DNA of 64,000 bases, taken from the NCBI RefSeq assembly GCF_900292075.1, contig NZ_OLMV01000003.1, positions 1-64,000 on the forward strand. The letters are read 5' to 3'. Each line of letters begins with the position of its first letter. The stretch's first letter is position 1. The notes beneath the pieces were generated by a model. The model made no database searches and was not told where the DNA came from. It saw nothing but the letters and a program-made list of their open reading frames with translations. This DNA is from Microbacterium timonense. GTDB lineage: Bacteria; Actinomycetota; Actinomycetes; Actinomycetales; Microbacteriaceae. The translations under genes and the position numbers were made by a program. Below are positions 8,973 to 17,742 of this stretch, in pieces.

Positions 8973-10009
8973 GCGGGCACCTGCGTCTGCAGCAGGGCGT
9001 CGGCGTTGCCGCCAAGGATCCGCTGGGTGATCTCACCGGGCAGGTCGGCGCCCCGCACGAACGACACCGGGTCGTCCAGTCCCATGTCGAACGGGAAGTC
9101 GCTGCCCAGCAGCACCCGGGAGCCCCCCGCGACCTCGACGAGGTGCCGCAGGGCGACCGGGTCGTGTACGACCGTGTCGAACCACAGGCGCCGCAGGTAC
9201 GTCGACGGCGCATGCTGGCAGCGACGGGCCTCGGGGCGCACGCGCCACGCGCGATCTGAGCGGCCGATCGCGAACGGCAGGTAGCCGCCGCCGTGCGCCG
9301 CCACGATCCGCAGGCCCGGATGGCGGTCGAGGACACCCGCGAAGATGAGGTGCGACAGCGCCACCGCATTCTCCGTGGGTTGCCCGACGGTGTTGGACAG
9401 GTAGAACCGGTCGAGGCGCTCGTCGAGGCTGCAGCCGAACGGGTGCAGGAACACGATGCAGCCGAGCTCCGCCGCCCGCGCCCAGAACGGCTCGAGGCGC
9501 TCGTCCGACAGTTCGACGTCGCCGGCGAACGAAGAGATCTCGACGCCCGCGAGCCCCCGCCCGAGCACGGCGTCGTCGAGGTACTCGACGATTCGTTCCG
9601 GATGCTGCAGCGGCACGACCCCGAGTCCCGTCAACCGGTCGGGAGCGTGGGCGACGTGCTCGGCGATGAGCCGGTTCGTCTCGGCCGCCACCCAGACCGC
9701 AAGGCCCTCCGGCGCCCACGGGTAGAAGTGATTCGGCGAAACACTCACCCACTGCCGGTCGATGCCCTGCGCATCCATCGCCGCGAGCCGGACCCCGACG
9801 TCGGTGAGCTTCGGGATGCGCTCCCCCACCATGGCCCCGGAGACCTGGAGGCTCTCGACACCGTTGCGACGACGCTCGAGATCAGCCGCTTCGGCCACCA
9901 GTTCCGGAGCCCGCCGCTCGACCTCGGCGTGCAGGGCCGGCAGCAGCAGGTGCGCGTGGACGTCCACGACCGGCATCCGGTCGCCGCTGACCGTCACGAG
10001 CTCAGTCAT
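8969..10009 (-). CDS. Amidohydrolase family 2 protein (ACMSD / resorcylate decarboxylase-like)
   Basis: A 346-residue TIM-barrel metalloenzyme of the amidohydrolase_2 group, which includes ACMSD and gamma-resorcylate decarboxylase. Metal-binding motifs appear in order: VDVHAHLLLP (residues 14-23), FLHPFGC with its barrel His, AAHGGGYLPF, and GSDFPFDMG with the terminal Asp. This group usually performs non-oxidative decarboxylation, or hydrolysis of carboxylated aromatics or their ring-cleavage products, rather than true amide hydrolysis. Start ATG at 10009 overlaps the monooxygenase stop by 4 bp, so the genes are translationally coupled. A step on the aglycone is inferred from context. Confidence 0.85.
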   Translation of the reverse strand: MTELVTVSGDRMPVVDVHAHLLLPALHAEVERRAPELVAEAADLERRRNGVESLQVSGAMVGERIPKLTDVGVRLAAMDAQGIDRQWVSVSPNHFYPWAPEGLAVWVAAETNRLIAEHVAHAPDRLTGLGVVPLQHPERIVEYLDDAVLGRGLAGVEISSFAGDVELSDERLEPFWARAAELGCIVFLHPFGCSLDERLDRFYLSNTVGQPTENAVALSHLIFAGVLDRHPGLRIVAAHGGGYLPFAIGRSDRAWRVRPEARRCQHAPSTYLRRLWFDTVVHDPVALRHLVEVAGGSRVLLGSDFPFDMGLDDPVSFVRGADLPGEITQRILGGNADALLQTQVPA

Positions 10010-11142
10010 GCCGGCACCGCCATCTGCTGGGCGATGCCGAAGATCAGCCCGCCGGCGTCGGCGTCGCGGTTGCCGTCGATCTGCCACTGGCCGAGCTGGA
10101 CGGATGCCTCCACCACCGCCTTCGCGCGCGGCAGGCGCCGCGCGTGGAAGTCGTCCCACAGCTGCTGGTCGACCGCGTCGCGCTGGACCAGCAGCTCGGT
10201 CAGGACCAGCGCATCCTCCAGGCCCTGCGCCGCACCCTGCGCGATCGTCGGGGGGCACGAGTGCGCGGCGTCGCCGATGATGACGACACGACCGCGGTTC
10301 CACGGCTCCTCGACGAGGTGCTTCGTGAACCAGGTGTAGTTGGCGTGCGCACCGGCCTCGAGGTCGGCACGGATCGCGTTCCAGGGGCCGTCGTACGCGC
10401 GCGATTCCTCGAGCATGATCCGTGTGGCCTCCTCGTCGGACACGCCGAACCGGTCCTGCGCCTTCTCGACCAGGAAGGCGTACATGCTGTCCTCGCCCGT
10501 CGGCGTGTACCCGGCGATGTAGACGGGGCCGCCGTAGTACAGCTCGCTGCGCTCCACCTCCGCCGGACGGGAGACGAAGGTCCGCCAGATGCCCATGCCG
10601 GTCGGCTCGGGCTTGGTCTGGATGCCGATGAGCTCGCGCACCGTCGAATTCAGTCCGTCGGCGCCGATCAGCAGGTCGTACTCGCCCGCGGGCTCGCCGT
10701 CGACCGTGACCGCGACAGCCTCGTTCGCGCGGGCGTCGAGATCGGTGATCCGGGCGCCGAAGCGCACGTTCGCACCCGCCTTCTGCGCGTGCTCGAGGAG
10801 AATGCGCGCCAGCTCGGGACGCGGCATCCCCATCGCCGCCGGGTAGTCCGGTCCGCCTGTCTTCACGTCCGGCAGCGCTGCCACGACGGGCGCGCCCGGC
10901 CCGGGCGCTCGCACGTTGAGGCCTTCGAAGGCGAACCCCGCCGCGCGGATGTCGTCCCACGCGCCGAGCGCGTCGAACACCCGCAGGGCGTTGCCCTGCA
11001 GCGAGATGCCGGACCCGAGCGCGCCGAGCTCGGGCTTCGCCTCGAAGACGTCCACCTGGACGCCGGCCTTCGCGAGCTGTATGGCGGCGGCCAGACCCGC
11101 GACACCGCTCCCGGCGATCGCGACCTTTCGGACTGCGGTCAT
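10006..11142 (-). CDS. FAD-dependent aromatic monooxygenase
   Basis: A 378-residue group A flavoprotein hydroxylase (UbiH/PobA/salicylate hydroxylase type). All three FAD signatures are present: the GxGxxG Rossmann motif AGSGVAGLAAA (residues 10-20), the DG motif GADGLNSTVREL and the GD motif IIGDAAHSCPP. These enzymes use NAD(P)H and O2 to hydroxylate activated phenols, often with decarboxylation. It is followed with overlap by the amidohydrolase and preceded by the cyclase gene. Its expected role is to make an ortho-dihydroxy ring for the extradiol dioxygenase encoded in the same cluster. Substrate not determinable. Confidence 0.88.
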   Translation of the reverse strand: MTAVRKVAIAGSGVAGLAAAIQLAKAGVQVDVFEAKPELGALGSGISLQGNALRVFDALGAWDDIRAAGFAFEGLNVRAPGPGAPVVAALPDVKTGGPDYPAAMGMPRPELARILLEHAQKAGANVRFGARITDLDARANEAVAVTVDGEPAGEYDLLIGADGLNSTVRELIGIQTKPEPTGMGIWRTFVSRPAEVERSELYYGGPVYIAGYTPTGEDSMYAFLVEKAQDRFGVSDEEATRIMLEESRAYDGPWNAIRADLEAGAHANYTWFTKHLVEEPWNRGRVVIIGDAAHSCPPTIAQGAAQGLEDALVLTELLVQRDAVDQQLWDDFHARRLPRAKAVVEASVQLGQWQIDGNRDADAGGLIFGIAQQMAVPA

Positions 11143-11181
11143 GTCAGAACCTCCCTGTTCTGGATCGTGCGTGTGAGGTGG

Positions 11182-12180
11182 CTAGAGGATCGCGACGGGA
11201 TTGATCGGCGACCCGACCGCGCCGGTGATGGGCAGCGGCGCCGCCGACAGCAGGAAGTCGTACGTCCCGCGCCCCGCACAAGCCTCGGCCAGGGCGTCGA
11301 GATTCCACATCTCGCCGATGGTCAGCCCCATATTGGGGATGACCACCTGGTGCAGCGGCTGGAATGCGGGCGCGTCGAACTCGTTCGGCCGCACCTCGAA
11401 TCCCCACGTGTCGGTGGCGATGGCGGCGATCTCGGTGCGATGCAGCCACCCGGCGGTCGTGAGCGAGAGCCCCGGTGCCGGACCACCGGCATAGTCGCCC
11501 CAGCCGTCCCGCCGCGTGCGCGCGTACTGGCCGGTGCGCACGAGCACGATGTCGCCGCGACCGACCCGGCTGGACTCCCCCTGTGCCGCGATCGTCGCCT
11601 CGAGGTCGGCCACCGTGATCGCGTACCCGTCTTCGAGCTCGCCGGTCCCGGGCGCGAGGTGGCGGCCGACGTCGAGCAGCACGCCGCGGGAGACGAGAAC
11701 GGATGCCGCGTGCTCGATGCCCGTGACCAGGTCGCCGTCGCTGGTGACGACGTCGCCGGCGCGGCGGCCGTTCCACGCGTTGCCGTGGTCGAAGATGTGC
11801 CCGAGACCGTCCCACTGCGTGGAGCACTGCAGCGGCATGGCGATGACATCGTCCGCGCCGCCGATACCGTGTGGGAATCCCTGATTGCCGCGCTCGGCGT
11901 CGGTGCCCGTGTCCGTCATGGTGTGCACCGGGTTCGTGCGCCGCCGCCAGCCCTTCTGGGGGCCGTCGGTGTCGAACGCCTGCGCCAGCGAGATCACCTC
12001 ACCCGTACTTACGAGGGCAGCGGCCTGCACCCGCTTGGCCGCGTCGATGAAGTTGAGGGTGCCGAGGACGTCGTCATCGCCCCACCGACCCCAGTTGCGG
12101 TACGCCTCGGCGCGCGCGGCGATCTCGGCTTCGGGATTCTGCCGGTCGAGGTCGGCGGGGTTCTCGCTCGGGCCGGTCAT
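11182..12180 (-). CDS. Cyclase family (kynurenine-formamidase-like) metal hydrolase
   Basis: A 332-residue protein of the cyclase/PF04199 family (bacterial kynurenine formamidase and isatin hydrolase relatives). The region CSTQWDGLGHIF (about residues 117-130) occupies the place of the family's HGTHLD metal motif, with the first His replaced as in the longer actinobacterial subgroup. Further conserved blocks are LLDVGRHL and DIVLVRTGQY. Members hydrolyse amides, lactones or ring-opened aromatics. It lies between a fumarylacetoacetate hydrolase gene and the FAD monooxygenase, on the same strand. A role in opening a ring or hydrolysing an intermediate of the aglycone path is inferred. Confidence 0.8.
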   Translation of the reverse strand: MTGPSENPADLDRQNPEAEIAARAEAYRNWGRWGDDDVLGTLNFIDAAKRVQAAALVSTGEVISLAQAFDTDGPQKGWRRRTNPVHTMTDTGTDAERGNQGFPHGIGGADDVIAMPLQCSTQWDGLGHIFDHGNAWNGRRAGDVVTSDGDLVTGIEHAASVLVSRGVLLDVGRHLAPGTGELEDGYAITVADLEATIAAQGESSRVGRGDIVLVRTGQYARTRRDGWGDYAGGPAPGLSLTTAGWLHRTEIAAIATDTWGFEVRPNEFDAPAFQPLHQVVIPNMGLTIGEMWNLDALAEACAGRGTYDFLLSAAPLPITGAVGSPINPVAIL

Positions 12181-12283
12181 CGTCGGTTCTCCGTCCTCAG
12201 GTCGAGCATGTCCCGATTTCGCTCATGTGAAGGGCCCCCAGCCGAATGGAATGGGGACACGAAGGCGGGAAAGTGGGACATCA

Positions 12284-13261
12284 TCAGGATGCCGGTCCTT
12301 CCGCGACGCAGCGGACCACCTGAGTGCCCAGGCCCGAGATGGAACCCGTCATCACATCGCCGTCGCGCAGGAACCGCTTCCAGTGCTGGCCGTTGCCCGG
12401 CGGGCTCCCGGTGAGGAGCAGATCGCCGGGGAGCAGCGCCGTCGTCTGCGACGCCGCCGAGATCAGGGCCGGGATGTCGAACAGCAGGTCGCTCGACGAC
12501 CCGTCCTGCATCGTCTGGCCATTGAGGTCCAGTCGCACCCGCACGTCCGAGCCGTCGACGAACGGCGCCGGCACGAGGAAGGGACCGGTAGGGAGGAACC
12601 CGGGGGCGTTCTTGGCGCGGAACCAGTCGGTGCCGATCTCCTTCATGTCCTTGCGGAAGACGAGATCGCGCGTGGTGATGTCGTTGACGATCGTGTAGCC
12701 GGCGACATGGTCCAGCGCCTCCTCGCGCGAGACGCGGAAAGCCTCCCGGCCGATCACGATCGCGAGCTCGAGCTCCCAGTCGTGCACCTGGCTGTAGGCG
12801 GGCAGCACCAATGGCACGTCGTCCCCGGCGACGACCGTGGGCAGGCCGAGGAAGAAGTACGGCTCGCCGTGGGCCCGCCGCTCGTCCATCATCTTCGCGG
12901 CGAAGTCCCGCGCCTCCTCGGGCGAGCGGGACGAGTCCTGCGTGAGCCCCGCGACCACGAGCTCGATGACGTGCTCGCGGTAGTTCGCACCCGCTTGCAG
13001 CACCTGCCGCGGCTCGACCGGGGCCGTCAGCACGACGTCGGCCAGCGGCATCCACCCCTCGCTCTCCGAGTCCGCCAGCGCCCGCAGTCGTTCCCAGTCG
13101 GGGTGTGCGAGGAACGCGTTGAGGTCGGCGGCGCCGAGCTCGTCACGGGAGACCGCGCGGACGCGGTCGCCGGCGACCAGACCCAGACGCACCGAGTCGC
13201 CGTCGCGGTAGCGCGCGAGGGCGAAGGGGGCGGTCATACCTGCTGTTGACGTCGTCGTCAT
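12284..13261 (-). CDS. Fumarylacetoacetate hydrolase family protein (second copy)
   Basis: A 325-residue FAH-superfamily enzyme, clearly different in sequence from the copy at 7971-8972. The catalytic domain covers about residues 80-320. Visible motifs are YREHVIEL, HDWELELAIVIGREA (acidic metal ligands), AGYTIVNDITTRDL and LLTGSPPGN. Two FAH-family genes in one cluster suggest two successive hydrolytic or isomerisation steps, or two substrates. It begins 76 bp after the extradiol dioxygenase on the same strand, so it probably acts on that enzyme's ring-cleavage product (inference). Confidence 0.86.
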   Translation of the reverse strand: MTTTSTAGMTAPFALARYRDGDSVRLGLVAGDRVRAVSRDELGAADLNAFLAHPDWERLRALADSESEGWMPLADVVLTAPVEPRQVLQAGANYREHVIELVVAGLTQDSSRSPEEARDFAAKMMDERRAHGEPYFFLGLPTVVAGDDVPLVLPAYSQVHDWELELAIVIGREAFRVSREEALDHVAGYTIVNDITTRDLVFRKDMKEIGTDWFRAKNAPGFLPTGPFLVPAPFVDGSDVRVRLDLNGQTMQDGSSSDLLFDIPALISAASQTTALLPGDLLLTGSPPGNGQHWKRFLRDGDVMTGSISGLGTQVVRCVAEGPAS

Positions 13262-13337
13262 CGTTTCTCCATGTCCGCGGTTCGGAACGTGGTGCGAGGG
13301 CGGGGACGCCTGTCCGGCATCCCCACCCTCGAGCCTG

Positions 13338-14360
13338 TCAGCCCTGGCCGTGCTTGGCGTAGGGGTTGAAGAGCGCTTCCTTGATCTCGTTGGGCACGCC
13401 CTCCTCCGTCGCCGACGGCCCGTCGGCGGGCGGGAAGGACTCCGTCATCGACATCGGCATGACGCTGTTGCGGTAGAAGTTGTTGGACCCCTGCGACGGC
13501 TTCCACGTGTTCGCCTCCCAGTCCGGGACGTAGTTGCGGTAACCGCCGGTGTTGAGCTCGATGCGCAGGCTCGACGGCTCGCGGTAGTAGAGGAAGTTCT
13601 GCTCTCCGATGCCGTGGATCGACGGACCGTACTCGATCGGGTACCCGTTCTCGCCGAGGATGTCGGCGGCGATGAGCAGCTCCTCGCGAGTGTCGACCCA
13701 GAAGGCGTAGTGGTTCACGCGGCCGGCCCGGGTGGAGCCGTCGAGGACGACCCCCAGGTCGTGCGACTTCTCGTTCGTGGTCAGGACGGAGAAGACCGAG
13801 ATGGGCGCCTCGTCGAGCACGGTGCGGGCCATGAAGCGGAAGCCGAGGACGTCGACATACCACTTGACGAAGCCGTCGACGTCGCTGGTCGCGATCGTGA
13901 CGTGGTCGAGCTGACGAGGAGCGCCCGCGACCTTGCTGCGGCGGGACGGGCGGTCGGGGTAGATCGACGCGGCGTCACCCTCGATGTCGTGGTGACGGGT
14001 GACATCCCAGTGAAGGGTGAGCGTGTGACCCCAGGGACCGGTGAACCGATAGGCGCGACCGATCTTGTGGACGTCGATCCACTCGCCCTCGACGCCGGCG
14101 GCCTCCACACGCTTGGCGGCCTCCTCCAGCGCCTCGGCGCTCGAGGTGCGCCACGCGGCGGTGACGAGGCCGGGCTCGTCACCGGGCACGACGACGACGC
14201 TGTAGGCGTAGTAGTCCCCCCAGCAGCGCAGGTACACCGCGCCATCGACGCGGTCGACGACGGTCAGCCCGACCTGGTTGACGTAGAAGTCGACGGATGC
14301 CTCGACATCCGGAGACGAGATCTCCACATAGGAGAGGTGGGACAGGAGCTTGATCATCAT
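13338..14360 (-). CDS. Extradiol (VOC) ring-cleaving dioxygenase
   Basis: A 340-residue class I extradiol dioxygenase with two vicinal-oxygen-chelate domains (about 1-125 and 150-290). The C-terminal domain retains the iron facial triad: His153 in LDHVTIAT, His217 in RVNHYAFW and Glu268 in SLRIELNTGG, so it should be an active Fe(II) enzyme of the catechol 2,3-dioxygenase or dihydroxybiphenyl dioxygenase type. Two adjacent ATG codons exist; the second (14357) has better spacing from AAAGGG. A perfect TTGACA (14400-14395, minus strand) lies just upstream. It carries out the ring-opening step of the aglycone module. Confidence 0.9.
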   Translation of the reverse strand: MMIKLLSHLSYVEISSPDVEASVDFYVNQVGLTVVDRVDGAVYLRCWGDYYAYSVVVVPGDEPGLVTAAWRTSSAEALEEAAKRVEAAGVEGEWIDVHKIGRAYRFTGPWGHTLTLHWDVTRHHDIEGDAASIYPDRPSRRSKVAGAPRQLDHVTIATSDVDGFVKWYVDVLGFRFMARTVLDEAPISVFSVLTTNEKSHDLGVVLDGSTRAGRVNHYAFWVDTREELLIAADILGENGYPIEYGPSIHGIGEQNFLYYREPSSLRIELNTGGYRNYVPDWEANTWKPSQGSNNFYRNSVMPMSMTESFPPADGPSATEEGVPNEIKEALFNPYAKHGQG

Positions 14361-14452
14361 CGACCCTTTCGGATGAGCTGGCGGGTGATCCCGCTGTCAA
14401 CTTTCGTCTGAGATCGGCATATCCGGGAATGCCATATCGCCTATCTCGCGGA

Positions 14453-15238
14453 TCAGCGATGTTTATGAATGGACGCGGTGAGCAGCTCCTCTGCCAGCGC
14501 AGTATCGTGCCGCAGTTCGTCGAGGTCCAGAGGCACCTCACCCGTGCGAACGGCCGCGATGGCACGGCGAAGTGCCACGCGCTCGGGGCTCTCCAAAAGC
14601 GGGGGGAGGATGCGGCGCCCAGCGGCATCGGCGATCGACACCACCGTGTCCAGATCGGCGTCGACCTCGACACGCTCCTGTCCGATGGCCGTGACGCGCA
14701 GCCGGCCGTGCGCCGGAGCACCGGGCTGGACCGTCGCGGTGAGCGAGATGGCGCCTCCTTCCGCCGGATCGAGGAGAGCCAGGGTGCCTCCCTCCCACGT
14801 CTGGCTGATCCGGCAGGTGAGCGGCGTGCCCGCGACGACGCGGGCCCACCCGATCGCGTCGGGCAGCACGTCCCGCAGCGCCGAGGCGGGCGCGTGGCAC
14901 TCGACCACGACGGCATGCCACGGCGGATGCCCGGCGGCAGACGCGTCAACAAGGTCCCTCATGCCCGGGCGCAGCAGACGGCGCTCCACGACGACCGGGG
15001 TCCGTGCGGCGACGCGTGCGAGCGCGTGGAGCTCGGCGGAAGGAGCGGCGCCGGGCTGAGCGACGACGATGCCGCCCGCGCCGGCACGGACGGCAGCGGA
15101 GGCCCTTTCCCACCACCGCCCCTCGCCGCGAACGACGGCGACTGCAGCGGGAAGATCCCGAGCGGGCGTGGCGCTCACCGGCAGCTCACTGACCGCGACA
15201 CGATATGCCTCGAGATCGGTGTGGACGCGCGTGGTCAC
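14453..15238 (-). CDS. Protein of unknown function, coupled to Gfo/Idh gene
   Basis: A 261-residue soluble protein that I do not recognise. It is rich in Ala, Arg and Val, with alternating strand-helix character in the first 130 residues (VRAGAGGIVVAQPG, then HAVVVECHAP) that could be a Rossmann-like or TIM-barrel-like fold. The C-terminal part has VDADLDTVVSIADAAGRR and a Glu/Leu-rich tail. No signal peptide or membrane segment is evident. Its start codon overlaps the stop of the Gfo/Idh dehydrogenase by 4 bp (ATGA), so the two are almost certainly made together. A partner of that dehydrogenase in sugar handling is possible, but this is a guess. Confidence 0.75.
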   Translation of the reverse strand: MTTRVHTDLEAYRVAVSELPVSATPARDLPAAVAVVRGEGRWWERASAAVRAGAGGIVVAQPGAAPSAELHALARVAARTPVVVERRLLRPGMRDLVDASAAGHPPWHAVVVECHAPASALRDVLPDAIGWARVVAGTPLTCRISQTWEGGTLALLDPAEGGAISLTATVQPGAPAHGRLRVTAIGQERVEVDADLDTVVSIADAAGRRILPPLLESPERVALRRAIAAVRTGEVPLDLDELRHDTALAEELLTASIHKHR

Positions 15239-16266
15239 GAGCTCGCCTCCAGGACGGCCGCGGCACCATCAGCCAGCTGCAGGGCGTACGTCGCATCGTC
15301 GAGAAGCTCGTCGTACTCGACCGGCAGGCCCGCCTCGAGGAGCTCGGCGAGCGCCCGCCACTCGCCGACGTAGCCGTCGCTGCCGCCATGCGCATACGCG
15401 ATGTCACGCCCATCGGCGGTCTTCACGCTCACCCGGGCGGCGCCGGCATGCACGAAGCTGGGAGGAAAATGCACGTCGAGGCGGTCGGTGCGGGTCGACA
15501 CGCTCACCCGCCAGAGTGCGTCCGCACCGCCGGGAAGCATCACGGTCGTGAGCTGGACCGGGATTCCGCTGGCGACGAAGCCGACGGCATAGCCGAGCGG
15601 CGCCAGCGCCCGTGCGAAGACGACCCGCTCGAATCGCGGCGCCAGATCACGCACGAGGGGAAGGTCGTGGATCGCCAGTCCGGTGAGCAGCTGACGCATG
15701 ACCGCGGCGGCGACCTGCGGGCGGGCCAGATCGGGGAGGGTGACCTCGCTGCCCGCCGTCGGCGGCTCGGTCACGAGTTCGTGGTACCGCGCGTTGGGCG
15801 GCAGGGCCAGCGTCGCCGAGATGGAGACGACAGGGCCACCCGAGGCGGTGAGGTGGTGCCTGGCGCGACCCCACGCGGGATCGAAGTAGTGGTTCGTGCC
15901 GACGACGAGCGGCACTCCGGCGCGACGGCACGCCTCGATGGCATCGCGCGCATCGGCGATCGTGGTGGCGAGGGGCTTCTCACAGAACACGCCGCGCTTG
16001 CCCGCGGCCACCGCAGCCACGACATGCGCCGCATGCTCGGCGGGTGGACTGCAAATCGCCACCACGTCGACGTCGGCATCCGCCAGCAGCGCACTGACGC
16101 CCGTCGACGCGCGAGCGCCCGCACGGGCGGCCAGCTCCTTCGCGCGGCCGCTGCCGGCGTCTGCGACATGCGCGACGCGGAAGACGTCCCGCAACCGAGC
16201 GAGCGTTGGCACGTGCAATGCCGCGACACCCGGACCCGCGCCGATGATCCCCACGCCGAGCGACAT
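15235..16266 (-). CDS. Gfo/Idh/MocA family oxidoreductase
   Basis: A 343-residue NAD(P)-dependent dehydrogenase. The N-terminal Rossmann motif is GIIGAGPGVAALHVPTLARL, and the family EKP motif appears as FCEKPLATT near residue 95, followed by the C-terminal substrate domain. Members oxidise or epimerise sugars, inositols and keto-sugar derivatives. The start at 16266 (MSLGVGIIG) has a GAGGAG ribosome site 8 bases upstream and was preferred over an upstream ATG. It leads a two-gene unit with the unknown protein, divergent from the ROK regulator, and an ACTTATGT element (site C) lies 16 bp upstream. Probable role: processing of the (keto)sugar released from glycosides. Confidence 0.88.
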   Translation of the reverse strand: MSLGVGIIGAGPGVAALHVPTLARLRDVFRVAHVADAGSGRAKELAARAGARASTGVSALLADADVDVVAICSPPAEHAAHVVAAVAAGKRGVFCEKPLATTIADARDAIEACRRAGVPLVVGTNHYFDPAWGRARHHLTASGGPVVSISATLALPPNARYHELVTEPPTAGSEVTLPDLARPQVAAAVMRQLLTGLAIHDLPLVRDLAPRFERVVFARALAPLGYAVGFVASGIPVQLTTVMLPGGADALWRVSVSTRTDRLDVHFPPSFVHAGAARVSVKTADGRDIAYAHGGSDGYVGEWRALAELLEAGLPVEYDELLDDATYALQLADGAAAVLEASS

Positions 16267-16281
16267 GAGCGGCCTCCTCAC

Positions 16282-16295
16282 ACTTATGTGGAAAC
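16282..16295 (+). promoter_or_regulatory. ACTTATGT element (site C) in Gfo/Idh-ROK divergent region
   Basis: ACTTATGTGGAAAC lies between the divergent Gfo/Idh and ROK genes, 16 bp before the former and 65 bp before the latter. It shares its octamer with sites at 7952, 31888 and 33388. A TATAGG hexamer (16322-16327) nearby could be the ROK -10. Confidence 0.5.
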
Positions 16296-16359
16296 AGTAC
16301 CTAAGTCGACATCATCTGGACTATAGGGCGCACGGATTCGGCCGTGGATTCACCGCGTT

Positions 16360-17652
16360 ATGCAAGAATCGACCATGGCCACAGAGTCCACCTTGCGCTT
16401 CGGCGCGCAGACCGACGAGATGACGAGCCTGCTGCGGATCGTCAACATGGTGCGCACCGGCGACGCGTCGACCCGGCCGGAGATCGGACGCGTCACCGGC
16501 CTCGGGCGCGGCGTGGTGACGCAGCGGGTGGACCACGCGATAGAGATGGGCTATCTCGCGGACGGTGAGTTCGGACCTTCCTCCGGCGGCCGCGCACCCC
16601 GCACGCTGCGGTTTCGCGGAGAGGCCGGGCGGATCGTGGTCTGCGCACTGGGCGCACTGCACATCCACGTCGGCGTCGCGCTCCTCGACGGCGACGTCAT
16701 CGATCAGGCGCACGCGCCGTGGGACATCGCCCGCGGGCCCGCCGAGACGCTCGACAAGGCGCTCGGCATGATCGACGAGGTGCTCGCCCGCACGCCGGAC
16801 GTGCCCGTCTGGGGCGTCGGCGTGGGCGTTCCCGGTCCGGTGGACTTCGAGAGCGGCCGCCCCGTCGCGCCGCCCATCATGCCGGGATGGAATGGCTTCG
16901 ACGTCCGCCGGCGGTTCGAGCAGCGGTACCAGGCCCCGGTGTGGGTGGACAACGACGTCAACCTCCTCACGTTCGGCGAACGGGCACGCCGAGACGACGA
17001 CCACCTCGATCTCATCTACTGCAAGATCGGCTCCGGCATCGGCGCCGGGCTCCTCTCCCGTGGCCGCATCCACCGCGGCGTCAACGGCGCTGCCGGTGAC
17101 ATCGGGCACGTCCGCGTGCGCGACTCGGACGCACTCTGCCGCTGCGGCAAGGTCGGATGCCTCGAAGCAGTCGCCGGCGGTTGGGCGCTCATCCGCGATG
17201 CCCTCGCCGAGATCGAGGGTGGTGCCACCGGCGCGCTCGCGAAGGCGGTCGCATCGGGCGAGGAGCTCTCCCCCGAGCGCATCTCGAACGCCGCGGAAGA
17301 CGGTGACGCCCTTGCCATCCGGCTCGTCCAGCGGTCCGCGCGCGTCGTCGGCGAGTCGATCGCGGCCCTGGTCAACATGTTCAATCCTTCGGTGATCGTG
17401 ATCGGTGGTGCTCTCGCCGGCGCCGGGGAGCTGCTTCTGGCAGAGGTCCGCCAGCGCGTGTACGAGCTGTCGCTGCCGCTGGCCACCCGCGACCTGACGA
17501 TCGCGCAGTCGGTCAACGATGTGCGTGAACCGCTGCGCGGGGGCACGGAGATGGTGCGGGAGCAGCTCTTCGACGTCACCTTCCCCAGATGGTTCGGCCA
17601 CGGGCGCCCCACTGTCGCCGCGATCCGCGGTGACGAGCACGCGCTCGCGTGA
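16360..17652 (+). CDS. ROK family transcriptional regulator
   Basis: A 430-residue ROK-family regulator (NagC/XylR type). A winged-helix DNA-binding region occupies residues 25-75 (RPEIGRVTGLGRGVVTQRVD). The sugar-kinase-like domain follows, with the phosphate-binding GVGVGVPGPVDF region and the zinc site GDIGHVRV followed by CRCGKVGCLEAVA. The presence of the HTH makes it a repressor rather than a kinase. An alternative start lies at 16375. It is divergent from the Gfo/Idh operon and 90 bp upstream of a fused C-glycoside deglycosidase gene on the same strand, so it is a candidate sugar-responsive regulator of this locus. Confidence 0.9.
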   Translation: MQESTMATESTLRFGAQTDEMTSLLRIVNMVRTGDASTRPEIGRVTGLGRGVVTQRVDHAIEMGYLADGEFGPSSGGRAPRTLRFRGEAGRIVVCALGALHIHVGVALLDGDVIDQAHAPWDIARGPAETLDKALGMIDEVLARTPDVPVWGVGVGVPGPVDFESGRPVAPPIMPGWNGFDVRRRFEQRYQAPVWVDNDVNLLTFGERARRDDDHLDLIYCKIGSGIGAGLLSRGRIHRGVNGAAGDIGHVRVRDSDALCRCGKVGCLEAVAGGWALIRDALAEIEGGATGALAKAVASGEELSPERISNAAEDGDALAIRLVQRSARVVGESIAALVNMFNPSVIVIGGALAGAGELLLAEVRQRVYELSLPLATRDLTIAQSVNDVREPLRGGTEMVREQLFDVTFPRWFGHGRPTVAAIRGDEHALA

Positions 17653-17742
17653 GCCGCAGACTTTTCACTGAAATCGACGAAAGGGTGTAGCTTCCTCTCT
17701 AAAGCCTCGTCGGGGCTGGAGTGACATGAAGGAGCGAGCCCG

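Noticed and set aside
17669..17684. TGAAATCGACGAAAG before the ROK-downstream fusion as another copy of the regulatory element
   Set aside because: It resembles the 7.95-kb site over part of its length but lacks ACTTATG and is in the opposite orientation relative to its gene. A similar weak look-alike at 14400 was also left out.
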